Shown in pieces: positions 10,471 through 27,713 of a stretch of DNA of 64,000 nt. Below the pieces are notes generated by a model. That model was not told where the DNA came from. It searched no databases and saw nothing but the letters and a program-made list of their open reading frames with translations. Position numbers and translations under genes: made by a program. The stretch's first letter is position 1. The number at the start of each line of letters is the position of its first letter. This stretch comes from Rhabditoides inermis (taxonomy: Eukaryota > Nematoda > Chromadorea > Rhabditida > Rhabditidae). The stretch spans positions 566,001-630,000 of the forward strand of contig CAWZYM010000369.1 of assembly GCA_963966185.1 (NCBI GenBank). Direction: 5' to 3'.

Positions 10471-10905
10471 TCGTTGCATTCTGTGTCTTTTTATTGTCGC
10501 AAACTATTCAAGGTGCTTCGAGCATCCATTGTATATTGGATATTGTGATATTTGATTAATTCATTATAAACTTTTTTACTCAAGAAAATATTTATACATA
10601 CTGCAGGAAAGAGCAAGCAAATGACGAAGGTTACAGACGTTGTGAAAACGTTTTATCAATTATGCATTCACAGCGGACAGGCATCATCCAGCTTGGATCG
10701 CGCGTATCTCTCCAGCAAGGCGTGCGCGAGTCGCGAGCGACGCCACTCTTCTGCCTCCTCGTACCTCGTTCTCCAAAGTGGACAGCGTAGGCACCTGCGA
10801 GCACAGTGTTATGGGTTCTGACTTCAGCCGGTCGAGGAACCGCGCTTTCCCTACATACATCATATAGATTGGGGGGTATGTATGAGTCCCGACCCCAGCG
10901 TACCT

Positions 10906-19069
<8,164 letters not shown>

Positions 19070-19299
19070 TCTGAAATTCAGAAAATCATGAACAATAATT
19101 AGTAAACGAACTCGAAACGTTCAAAATATCGTCTGTGGAATGACCTTTCGTGAAACCCTGCGGTTTCATTTATCTAGACAGCTTGCTTATCGATGATACG
19201 TTTTCTATGATATCAGTACATTCCAGAATCCAGAACATCCAAGTATATCAACCGTTATCGCGGAATGTCACCATCACCACGCATGCAAGATATCTTTGT

Positions 19300-19300
19300 C

Positions 19301-19346
<46 letters not shown>

Positions 19347-20230
19347 CTCGCTCTTGCTCTCTCTCCCGCTCTCTCTCGCTATGTCTGTCTGTCTGTCTCT
19401 CTTTCTGTATCTCTCTTTCCCTCTCCTTATATTTTTTATCTCTATATTGTCTGCACCTGCAAAAAGGGGGAACCCACGTTGTTGGCATATCTCACCCCGT
19501 CTCGCCTGACCCCTTTGAACCAAACAAGAAACAAGACAAGAGCAAAGAACGCACGGACAGAGCCGTCTATACATTGCTCGAGTCAGATAAGGGATACTGT
19601 AACTTTTTCGAAACTGTGAAGAAAACGTACTTTTGCACAAAACAACTCATTTGTAGTGGAACCGCAATAACATAACGAAACGAGGTCAAGTAATATTAAC
19701 ACGCAGGTGTAGTTTGTAGTTTTGTTTTCATACACTCATCAGCATTTATTTGCACACTTTCTTTCGAGACTAGCGCTCCGGCGCGCTGTCGCGCGCCTTC
19801 GCACTAGGTATACGAAAATACAAAAATAGAATAATAGTTCGTCTTGCATGTTAGATAGTTGATTGCTCTTTAATGACTCTTGCGAAGATACATACACGCA
19901 AGGGTTGTAGTTGAAGTGTTCAAGTTCTATGTATTTTGTATAAGTAGCTTAGTTTTTGTCTTCTTTAACTATCACTCCTACTTCTTGTTCACTTTTTTTA
20001 TGTTTCATAGATGTACACCGCACCATGTCTTTCTCCTCTACACTGCTCTGTCTACTTTCCATCCTATCTCCCTCCTCCTCCCCCCGCCTCTCTCTCTCTC
20101 TTTCTCTCTCCCTCTCTCTCTCTCTCTCTTTCCTCGACACAGTTCTACTCTCCCCTATTTCTTCTCTCTCTCTTCTCCCTCTCCCACTGTCTCGCTATCT
20201 CTTTCTGTCTTTCTCTTTTTCTCTCAGTAT
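19300..20230. repeat. CT-rich low-complexity stretches
   Basis: CT and CTGT microsatellites at 19,300-19,425 and again at about 20,055-20,230. Between them (19,430-20,050) is ordinary AT-rich sequence in which no gene was recognised. Confidence 0.7.
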
Positions 20231-20506
20231 TTTATTCTCCAGAAACAGTATTATATTTTCTATTGTCTACTGTCAACTTTCTAGAAACAATACTAATACT
20301 ATGCTCTTGTTTGTCTACTAATTCTTTTTCTACTACTGTGAAAACAACTTTCTAGAGACATTACTATGTTTTTTTTCTGTCTACTTTCACCTGTCGTCAT
20401 CTCTTCCACTCACTCTCACATTTGCAGTAATCACTATGACTGCGACTTTCGAGAGACTGTTATGTCTACTCTCCCTTCTCTCTTCTCTTTTCCCACTCCT
20501 ATTCTC

Positions 20507-20552
<46 letters not shown>

Positions 20553-20660
20553 ATACTTTCACGTCACTGCTGCGGTGACAACAACTTTCTAGAGACAGTG
20601 CTATGGTACCTTCCGTCTACGGTTCTATTCTCTCTCTCTTGTTTACATCACCTGTAAACA
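20225..20660 (+). repeat. Degenerate tandem repeat, about 100-bp period
   Basis: The phrase ACTTTCTAGAGACA followed by TGCTATG-like sequence and TCTGTCTAC recurs about five times (near 20,237, 20,275, 20,350, 20,445 and 20,585), separated by CT microsatellite. The spacing is irregular and no protein reading is supported. Confidence 0.55.
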
Positions 20661-20689
20661 ACATTTTTGAACTCGCCTCTCGGTCTCTA

Positions 20690-21065
20690 CCCGAAGCCGC
20701 GCCGCGCCACCAGCACTCTCTACAAGACAGTCGACGATATATACTCGCGTCTACAACGTCACTCCTGTATGCTGCCAAGACCTTCGCGTCAGGTGGCGAC
20801 CGAGCGTGCTCGTCTGCTGGGACATGTGCTGCGGAGAGGAGACGACCGCATTGTGAAGCAGGCCGCAAAACCCCGCAGCCTCACTGAAAGAAGAAGAGCG
20901 GCCGCGTGACGTGGACGAAGATGGTGCACGCCGACATCGAGAAGGTCATCAAAGTCCAACTGCACATCAGCGCGAGAGACGAAGGGTTCCGAACCGACGA
21001 CCGCAGCAAGTGGCCGTCACTGGTTTCAGGGATTTAGCCGGCTAAGGACGTCAGCGTCCAGACAA
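20690..21065 (+). mobile_element. LINE relic, C-terminal tail
   Basis: One frame at about 20,780-20,905 reads RQVATERARLLGHVLRRGDD then RIVKQAA, the RARLLGHVLR signature seen after the reverse transcriptase in several LINE clades. Frame breaks follow. The remainder to 21,065 looks like degraded 3-prime sequence. Confidence 0.65.
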
Positions 21066-21167
21066 CGTCAAGCCGAGGAGTGAGTGAGTGAGGTTTGTGT
21101 TACTGTTTGTTTAGTTTTATGCATGTGCTTCTGACTACCTCATTGATCTCTCTCCCCCTCTTCCGCT

Positions 21168-21221
21168 ATCGCGCTTTCTCTCTCTCACTCCCTTCTCTCC
21201 CCCTCCTCCTCCTCTCTCTCT

Positions 21222-21281
<60 letters not shown>

Positions 21282-21285
21282 GTGC
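21168..21285. repeat. (CT)n microsatellite
   Basis: A pure CT run of more than 50 bases with flanking impure CT. Confidence 0.95.
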
Positions 21286-21490
21286 AGATCACAAGTATTC
21301 ACAGACGTTTCACAAAACGTGTTCCACATGTTTTTTACCCGTCGGCCTCGTCCTGATTATAGTGGGCCGGCCAAAATATGCGAACCCGGCGCGAATTAGA
21401 CGCTGGCGGAGGCGAGGCTGGCTGCAAGTTGGAAGCACGTTGGAAAAAGTCGTTGGTCATCGTGACGGGAAGGAAACGCTGGCCTTTTGA
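21285..21490 (-). repeat. Dispersed repeat R1, inverted copy
   Basis: The complement matches the second half of 1,880-2,260: ACAAGTATTCACAGACGTTTC through GGAAGCACGTTGGAAAAAGT to CGTGACGGGAAGGAA. (The first phrase is quoted only in part for length.). Confidence 0.7.
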
Positions 21491-21550
21491 AGTTATAGAT
21501 TACTGAAAGTTCGAGTCCTATCTTAAGACATTTAGGATTTTAGATATTTA

Positions 21551-21710
21551 AAGGTAGACTGGCGACTTGTTTTTGACTCGGAATGTTTAAAAGAATCATA
21601 TAAACCAAAATCTTAATCGATTTGTGTGTGAGAAAGACAAATCGATTGATATTTGGGTTAATATGATTCTTTCGATCATTCCGAGTCAGAAATAAGTCGC
21701 CAGTGTATAG
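21551..21710. mobile_element. Short hairpin MITE, TGGCGACTT-type TIRs
   Basis: TTTAAAGGTAGACTGGCGAC on the left and GTCGCCAGTGTATA on the right are inverted. The arms stay complementary through most of the length (AATCGATTT / AAATCGATT at the centre), so the whole 160 bp could fold into one hairpin. The end sequence matches the MITE at 8,769-9,126. Confidence 0.8.
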
Positions 21711-22176
21711 TCGGATTGGATCCTATATGCCATCCGTGACATTTCACATGTTGTGCAGTTTTGTGCAACACAACATGTATGTCATCAAATATCCAAAACG
21801 CTTCCATCAGTAGGAATCGAACCCGTGAACAGATCGCGGCGATTGTGCGCTACTGGCGCACACTACCACTGCGCCATAGATGCAGTGGTTAAGAGATCGA
21901 AGAGAGAGCCCATCTAGCTGCACTGGCCTCTTCAGTGTACGATGATGAGATATAACAAGCATGCATATCTTCGATATGCAATGACCTCTCAGTACGAGCC
22001 TCAATGGCGCAGTGGTTGAGCGCGCCGCCAGTGCGCAATCGCTGAGTTCTGACCACGGGTTCGATTCCTTCGCATGAAAGCGTTTTGGATATTTGAAGAC
22101 CTTCATGTTGTGTTGCACAAAACTGCACAACATGTGAAATGTCACGAATGGCATATAGGATCCAAACCGACTATAC
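21705..22176. mobile_element. Foldback element with two inverted tRNA-like blocks (1)
   Basis: Left arm from GTATAGTCGGATTGGATCC to about 21,880; right arm from about 21,998 to GGATCCAAACCGACTATAC. The arms are inverted copies of about 170 bp. The left tRNA-like block (about 21,812-21,879) reads on the minus strand and the right one (21,998-22,070) on the plus strand: A-box-like ATGGCGCAGTGGTTGAGCGC, B-box-like GGGTTCGATTCC. The blocks point outward. The roughly 110-bp spacer encodes nothing recognisable. Confidence 0.85.
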
Positions 22177-22296
22177 CTTTGAGCCACATAGTAAGTGAAC
22201 GTGCTTCTTTCGTCTTGGATTATTTGTTCTCTCGCTATTTCTGCAGTATTGAAGAGTTCAACAGAATGGAAGTCGTGGTGGGACCAATTTTGATTG

Positions 22297-22675
22297 TTCT
22301 GGCGACTTATTTCTGCCACAATCTGCCACAAGTCCTCATTTTCACACAAGCAAAACATTTGGCGCGTATGAGAATCGAACCAGCGAGCTCGGTGCCACAA
22401 CGCAGCGCACATGCACTGAACCATGAAGCAAGTGAAATGCCTTAGATCATTTGCGCATATGTCTCCGAACCCAATTTTTGCAATATTGAAGCTTTGAGCG
22501 GTAGGCTAATCGTGATGGGACCAATTTTGAACTGAAATTTTCAGCTGCATTCTTGCCAATGCAGATTCGAAAGTAACGCAGAATCGTCGTTCTTTCGCAA
22601 ACAATACAATTATGTTAGTTGAATATGATTTTTAATAATGGTCAAAGTCAAAAACAAGTCACCTCTGTTCCTTTT
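22297..22675 (-). mobile_element. TIR MITE carrying one tRNA-like block, second copy
   Basis: Inverted relative of 8,769-9,126: CTGGCGACTTATTTCTGCCA at one end and CAAAAACAAGTCACCTCTG at the other, with the tRNA-like block on the minus strand at about 22,365-22,430 (complement of GAGAATCGAACCAGCGAGCT and of CACATGCACTGAACCATG). Confidence 0.75.
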
Positions 22676-22705
22676 ACTACAGAAATGAAGATACTTATTT
22701 TATAC

Positions 22706-23447
22706 TTAGGGACCACACACCGGGCATTCGGTGAAAATGATGTCGGATCCATCCTGCGACCCTTCCAACACGAGCCCGCCCACATGCCGCGCAATCAACT
22801 CGAACTCGTCGCCGTTGACTGCAGATACGGCGCCATTCCAACTCGTCTTTACATACATATCTTGCTGGAAAGCCACGCGGCTCGCTCTCTCTCGTTTGTC
22901 ATTTCCTCATTGACCGGTGACGCGCGCGGCCGCCGCACATCCTACGTGAGTGTGTCTCCCCTTCTCTTACCTCTCACCTCTTCCTACCTCTCCCTCCTAC
23001 CTGTTCTCCTGTCCTCCTAAGCATTCCTATAAAGTTGGAAACGATGATGTCCAGCAGTCCGTCCATGTGCTTGGATAGTGGATAGAAAATGAGGCAGCCG
23101 AGCGCTCCACCGAGATACAGTACACTGAAGCGAGCAATTAAGATTACGGTAGCTATACCGTACCCAGTGGTGCGTCCCCAGAAGCTACTTGGACCTGATC
23201 GTCACGTTGACACTGAATGAAAATCGGTATATTGATTGAAAATCGATATATTGACTGGATGAAAATCGATATATTGATCTATGGGATGTTCCGTCGAGCA
23301 CAAGTGCGCGTCGTGAGTGTCGGCATGTTTGTCTCTGCTCTCTTTCACCTTCATTGGCTGCCGTACCTCCCTCAGCCTTCTTAAAATACATCGTATCCCT
23401 TGAGGGATACTGCTGCCGTATCTGCACCACTGCGAATCAATCAATAT
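22706..23447 (-). CDS. 3-prime end of a membrane-protein gene sharing an exon with the 27.7-36.3 kb gene
   Basis: Two well-phased terminal exons: 23,124-23,001 (VLYLGGALGCLIFYPLSKHM, a membrane segment, ending LRRTGEQ) and 22,864-22,706 (QDMYVKTSWNGAVSAVNGDE onward, ending FTECPVCGP and TAA). Acceptors are CTTCAG and TTTCCAG, donor GTAGGA. The last exon contains NGDEFELIARHVGGLVLEGS, nearly identical to a segment of the large gene at 34,671-34,773 (only two differences over about 27 residues), while the flanks differ, so the exon was duplicated or shuffled between opposite-strand genes. A candidate upstream exon at 23,447-23,370 (VQIRQQYPSRDTMYFKKAEG) does not phase directly onto 23,124, so an exon is missing or unrecognised. 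Function unknown. Confidence 0.6.
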
Positions 23448-24389
23448 CGATCGATAATCAATCGATAACTCAACCAGCAGTCTGCGGCTGCGGCGCTTTC
23501 GAGTTGATGGGGGAGAAACTGGGATACAGTAGGGTGCAGTATACTACAGTAACTTTGTCCCATGTGATGATACAGTAATCTAGCCAGTGTGACGTCATCA
23601 GATGCGTGTTTCCTGATAGAGTATTGTCTTGTGACACAATGCGCGCGCCGAGTGATCGAGCATAGCCGAGGAAAAGAGAGATGAGGAGAGAGCGCGCTGC
23701 CGCGTCCCGCCGGCGCCTGATTTGCATATTGCCCGCCGAGTGACACGTGTACCAGACGGACAAGCGAGAGCAGTCGAGGAGATCGTCATCCCTTGCCATT
23801 CAATCGATTGCTGCCCCTCCCGTTTGCTGCCTTTGTTTTTCCTGATCATTCCTGTCATGCGGGTCGTCCTTTTTTCTCAACCAGTGTGATATGGTTATAT
23901 TAGTCGTCTTCCATCCAATAATAATATGCATAGGAACACTGCGACCGGCTGACGGAAAGAGCGCCAGCGAAACGCGGTAGCAAGACTACGAATCGACTCA
24001 GCTCGGCGAGCCGATTCCGGAAGAGGGTTAGTGTTTTGTGTTTTCATTTTCCATCTCAATGAGTTGTACAATTTATTAATTTGTCACATTAATTGGCGTC
24101 ACTAGCGCGTAGTACATATGATACGGGTCTAATGTAGGGTGTGTGGTGTCAGTCCGTGTCAGTGTCACTGCCACTGGTGTCGCTGCTAGTGCCCCCGTCC
24201 GTGTCGCTATCCCATTCTTGGCTTTCGCTGAGAGTTAACCCGGCGCGCACATGTATGGTCGGATAAGCGCTGGCACTATCGTTCAGGTCACAAAAGCGAT
24301 GGTGACTAAACTGATATCAGACACGGCATTTCACGATCAGTAAAAAAAGGAAATTGTAATTGAAATTATCCTTTTGTAACAGCGACGCG
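23448..24389. other. No gene recognised; contains short local repeats
   Basis: No exon was supported. The segment includes an AATAATATGCATAGGAACAC block at about 23,920 that recurs at about 33,966 followed by the same GCGACCGGCTGAC phrase. The flank at 23,222-23,280 holds about three copies of GAAAATCGATATATTGA. Confidence 0.5.
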
Positions 24390-24900
24390 ACTTGATTTCT
24401 TTTTAACTAACGTGAATCGCCGTGTCAGAGATATCTTAGAGAATCACTATTTTAAACCAGTTTTCAAATTCACAAGCCCGACCGTACAAATCAAATTGAA
24501 TCAAATCATATTATCCAAAATAGCGTTGTCATGTGCATATTGAATGCATGACAGATGGTTTGGCTAGCGCTGGAAAATGAGATCGTTCCATTTTCTGTCT
24601 GTGGCGATACCATAGAGTATCTTTGATTTCCTAAGGTATCTCTGATTTCAGCACTCCATGTGAGACGCAATTGTTTTTTTTTCGATTCGCGATCAGTTTC
24701 GAACTTAAATCTATTAGCAATATGCGAAAGCATATATCTTAGGATGCAAAGTATGCTTCGATTTTTGGACTTCTAGTATGTAGCTGATGCCAAAGTATGA
24801 CACTGAAAATATCGACTTGACACTCTAAAAATATTCGTGGGCTTACAACGACGATCAGCTGATAGCTCATCGTGCTCCAAACGGTGCTCGTCTGAGTTCC
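24390..24900 (+). repeat. Direct repeat D, copy 1
   Basis: About 500 bp (CCAGTTTTCAAATTCACAAG, GAATGCATGACAGATGGTTT, CTGATAGCTCATCG) recur in the same order and orientation at 28,010-28,500, about 3.6 kb away, on the other side of the gypsy relic. The start also matches the leader of repeat A. Confidence 0.85.
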
Positions 24901-24954
24901 ACTGACAGCGTGGCCGAGACAATCGTTTCGCTGTTTTACATCTTTTTCGCAAAG

Positions 24955-25330
24955 AGTAGAAGTGGAGATGGGAACGACTGCAGGCTCGTAGAAAGATCTA
25001 TATTGTGCCTAGCGCAGGTAGTATAAAAGTGTTGACAAAAAACATGTGCGCGGACGCAGACTCGAACACGAGAGGTTCAACTTGGTAGACAAACGCTTTC
25101 GCCAATAGGTCACAACAGTTCGATTTTCGGATCGCCGTAACTATGAGAGGAACGCGGAAAGCGGGACTGTACGTTTTTTACACGTACAATCCGTATACGT
25201 ACAATTTGTTTAGAAAATTCCAAATTCTAACACTTTTTTATAACACCACAAATCGATGTCTTGAGTCTGGAGTCATTTTAGTCCAAAGACACCTTCGGAC
25301 AATCGGCTGATCCCGATTGCTCCGTTCAAC
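24955..25330 (-). mobile_element. Solo arm of a tRNA-like foldback element
   Basis: Nearly identical to the right arm of the foldback element at 30,213-31,432 (GTAGTATAAAAGTGTTGACA, CGCAGACTCGAACACGAGAG, CTGTACGTTTTTTACACG). The tRNA-like block (about 25,058-25,135) reads on the minus strand. No partner arm was found nearby. Confidence 0.75.
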
Positions 25331-25789
25331 GAGATGAATATAGTGGGGCCGCACACGAGCGAGTCCACCTCTATTCTCGAAGAGAATTAGGGTGGCTAGA
25401 CAAAAGATTAGCGCATGCTGTTGTTAAATGATTATTTCTTTTCGGTAAAAAATATGTGAGTTGCGAGAGTCGAACCATCGATCTATCTACTCTCCTACTA
25501 CTACTACTCCCCACACACCTCGCCATTGCTTGTCATATCCAAGAAAAACAACCTCAAACCTTAAATCATGAACCAAGTGACGCTATGTCGAACGCCCGAG
25601 ACGTGCAGCGAGTGGTGAAAACGTCCGCTGGATTTTCAAAGTCCCTTATCTTTTTTGATTGTTTTCCACTTCTACCCCATGCGGCTGCATTGAACCTGCG
25701 GAATCGCGAGCAGCGGGTGCGTCGGCGAATCGGTGTATGATGCGAGCATTCCGTCGTTGAGAGCGGGAGCGATGTCGCAGTCGGGGTTT
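25331..25789. other. No gene recognised
   Basis: Contains a tRNA-like B-box complement (GAGAGTCGAACCATCGATC) at about 25,465 without a clear A box, then CTA trinucleotides. No LTR matching 27,262-27,551 was found here, although the 3-prime LTR of the gypsy relic would be expected. Confidence 0.4.
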
Positions 25790-27551
25790 CACATCTTCTT
25801 CTGCACGAGCAAGGCGTCTAGCTGTCGACTGGGCTGGCTCTGTTCGTTGTAGAGGCGTCCGTGGTAGTTGAATCCATCGAAGTTCCGGTGAGCAGCGTTC
25901 TTCGGTGGTGGCATCTCGGGGTCGATCGGCGGGGGATCGAAGTGGCGTCCAATGAGAATCGCGTCGCCGAGAGCGTGTGTCTGCGAGACGGAGTTGCACG
26001 GTGGGTGGACGGCGAAGCCATGTGAGTGGATCCGATGAGAGGCTTCGGATGGGGCGTTGAGCTCTTGAGAAAGGCGGCCAGCGACGTTGGAGTCGGCAGG
26101 AGAGGCAGCAACGCGAGAGAGTCCAGAGATAGATTTGATGATCTGCTGGGAGATGCCAGTGTGTCCGGAGGAGTCGTAGATATCCTCGGAAAAGTTGTAG
26201 GCATTCTGGAGAACGTCAGAGATGGCGCGTCGAGGCGATGTGAAGTGTGTTCCATAGTCGTTCGGCTGGGCGAACTTATCCTCCGCTGTGAGATGAGAGA
26301 ACTGGTGCAACAGAAGCAAGTCGTCGGTGAGTCCGCGTGATGGGACAGCGTGGATGGGGATGTATCCATTGCCCTTGGTGTCAGCGACGGTGGGCACGGG
26401 CGCGGTGACGTCAACAGAGAGTGAGTCGAGTCCGGCGTGTGATGGCAAGAGCGGGATCGAGAAGGGTGGAACGAAAGTCTTCTTGTCGGGGACCGGATGA
26501 GCGTCGGTGTGGACGGAGAGAGAAGCGACGGTCACAGCGCGGCTAGCGGGAGCAGGCTTGGAGACGTCGACAGTCTTCTCGTTGCGGGAAGCGAAGTTGG
26601 TTGCACGAAGGTGCGGGCTTCCGAGGTCCTTACAGGTGGAGCGGGAGACGAGAGTGATGTCTGCGCCAGTGCCCAACTGAAGGCGTGTGGGGTGTCCGTT
26701 GATGGAATCTTCCAGATTTTTCTGGATGTCCATGTTGGGGATGACGCTGGTGTTGTGCCGAGTGCGCGGCTTGGCGGCACTGGCATTCCGGTCGAGTCGA
26801 GAACAGTAGCGTTTCCAGTGATTGCCTTGGGAGAGTGGGCACGGAGACGGCGGATCGTGACGTCGAGTGCTCGCTTTCTTGGCGCGATCCTTTTCGGCTT
26901 GTAGTGGACGAATCGAAGGTCGGTGAAGTCCTCCTGATCCGGGGTGGATGAAGGAGCAACAGCGGCTGCAGCGGAGTCTCCATCGGCAAGCTTGTCCAGA
27001 ATGATGGCGTTGATCTTCGAGATCTCGGCGAGTGCCTCCAATAGTTGCGGCATATGGTCCTCTAGTCCCATGGTGTGACGTCGGTCGACTTCTTATCAGC
27101 AGCAATGGAATATGTAGTCAGCTCCGGTAGGCCTGGTTGCCAGTTGTTGCGTAGTCAGGAGCTCCAGTGATCTTGATCTCCAGTTGCGTTGACAGAAGGT
27201 CCAAATATCCTGATCGTCAGTTGTTGTGACGACAGAATATCGATTAATCCTGATCGCCAGTTGTTGTGTCGGCACCGAGTGGGGAGACGCGAGTAGATGC
27301 AACGGTTTATTGGAGTAGCCAGAAGGACAATAGTTGGAAGTGAGCACACTGAACTGACTGTCTATTGAGGAAGCGCCCGAGTTATATAGGGAGAACATAG
27401 GAAGAATATAGGGAGAACAACGAAGGTTCTGGAATGATCGGGTAAGAGCGCGCTCAATGTAGAGTGGGTGGAGTCTACTGGCTAAGGAAGTGCGGGATGA
27501 GTAAGGAAGGTTCTAGAAGAGTGTAGAACTATGTGGATGGCTATCCCAACA
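25790..27551 (-). mobile_element. Ty3/gypsy relic: LTR, gag/protease remnants, no pol
   Basis: Minus-strand element. A 5-prime LTR at 27,551-27,262 (TGTTG...CAACA ends) is followed by a primer-binding-site-like TGGCGATCAGGAT. A gag-like region in one frame (27,071-26,700, coiled start MGLEDHMPQLLEALAEISKI) continues in a different frame that carries a retropepsin-like segment. That segment reads NGHPTRLQLGTGADITLVS, with Gly in place of the first catalytic Asp of the DTGA motif. The frame then runs to about 25,797 as proline/serine-rich sequence with no reverse transcriptase, RNase H or integrase. The frame break, the mutated protease site and the missing pol mark it as dead. The 3-prime LTR was not found. 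Confidence 0.75.
27262..27551 (-). repeat. LTR of the gypsy relic
   Basis: About 290 bp bounded by inverted TGTTG/CAACA. On the minus strand it is followed by four spaced variants of an AACTGGCGATCAGGAT-like phrase (near 27,246-27,262, 27,209-27,225, 27,172-27,188 and 27,124-27,140). Confidence 0.7.
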
Positions 27552-27713
27552 ACTCCCATCAGCAGTGCATCTATCCGTTGCGGCTGGCACCACCATCACC
27601 ACACTCGCAGACGACGCGGGCCAAACCTGTACACATACAAACAATCAACACTCAAAGCAAATTTGACGCTTGTAGATAGAGATACAACGATATTGACTCT
27701 GTTCTCGTTTCAG

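Noticed and set aside
26026..26904. Plus-strand frames over the gypsy relic
   Set aside because: Antisense shadows of the minus-strand gag/protease region, which carries the recognisable retropepsin motif.
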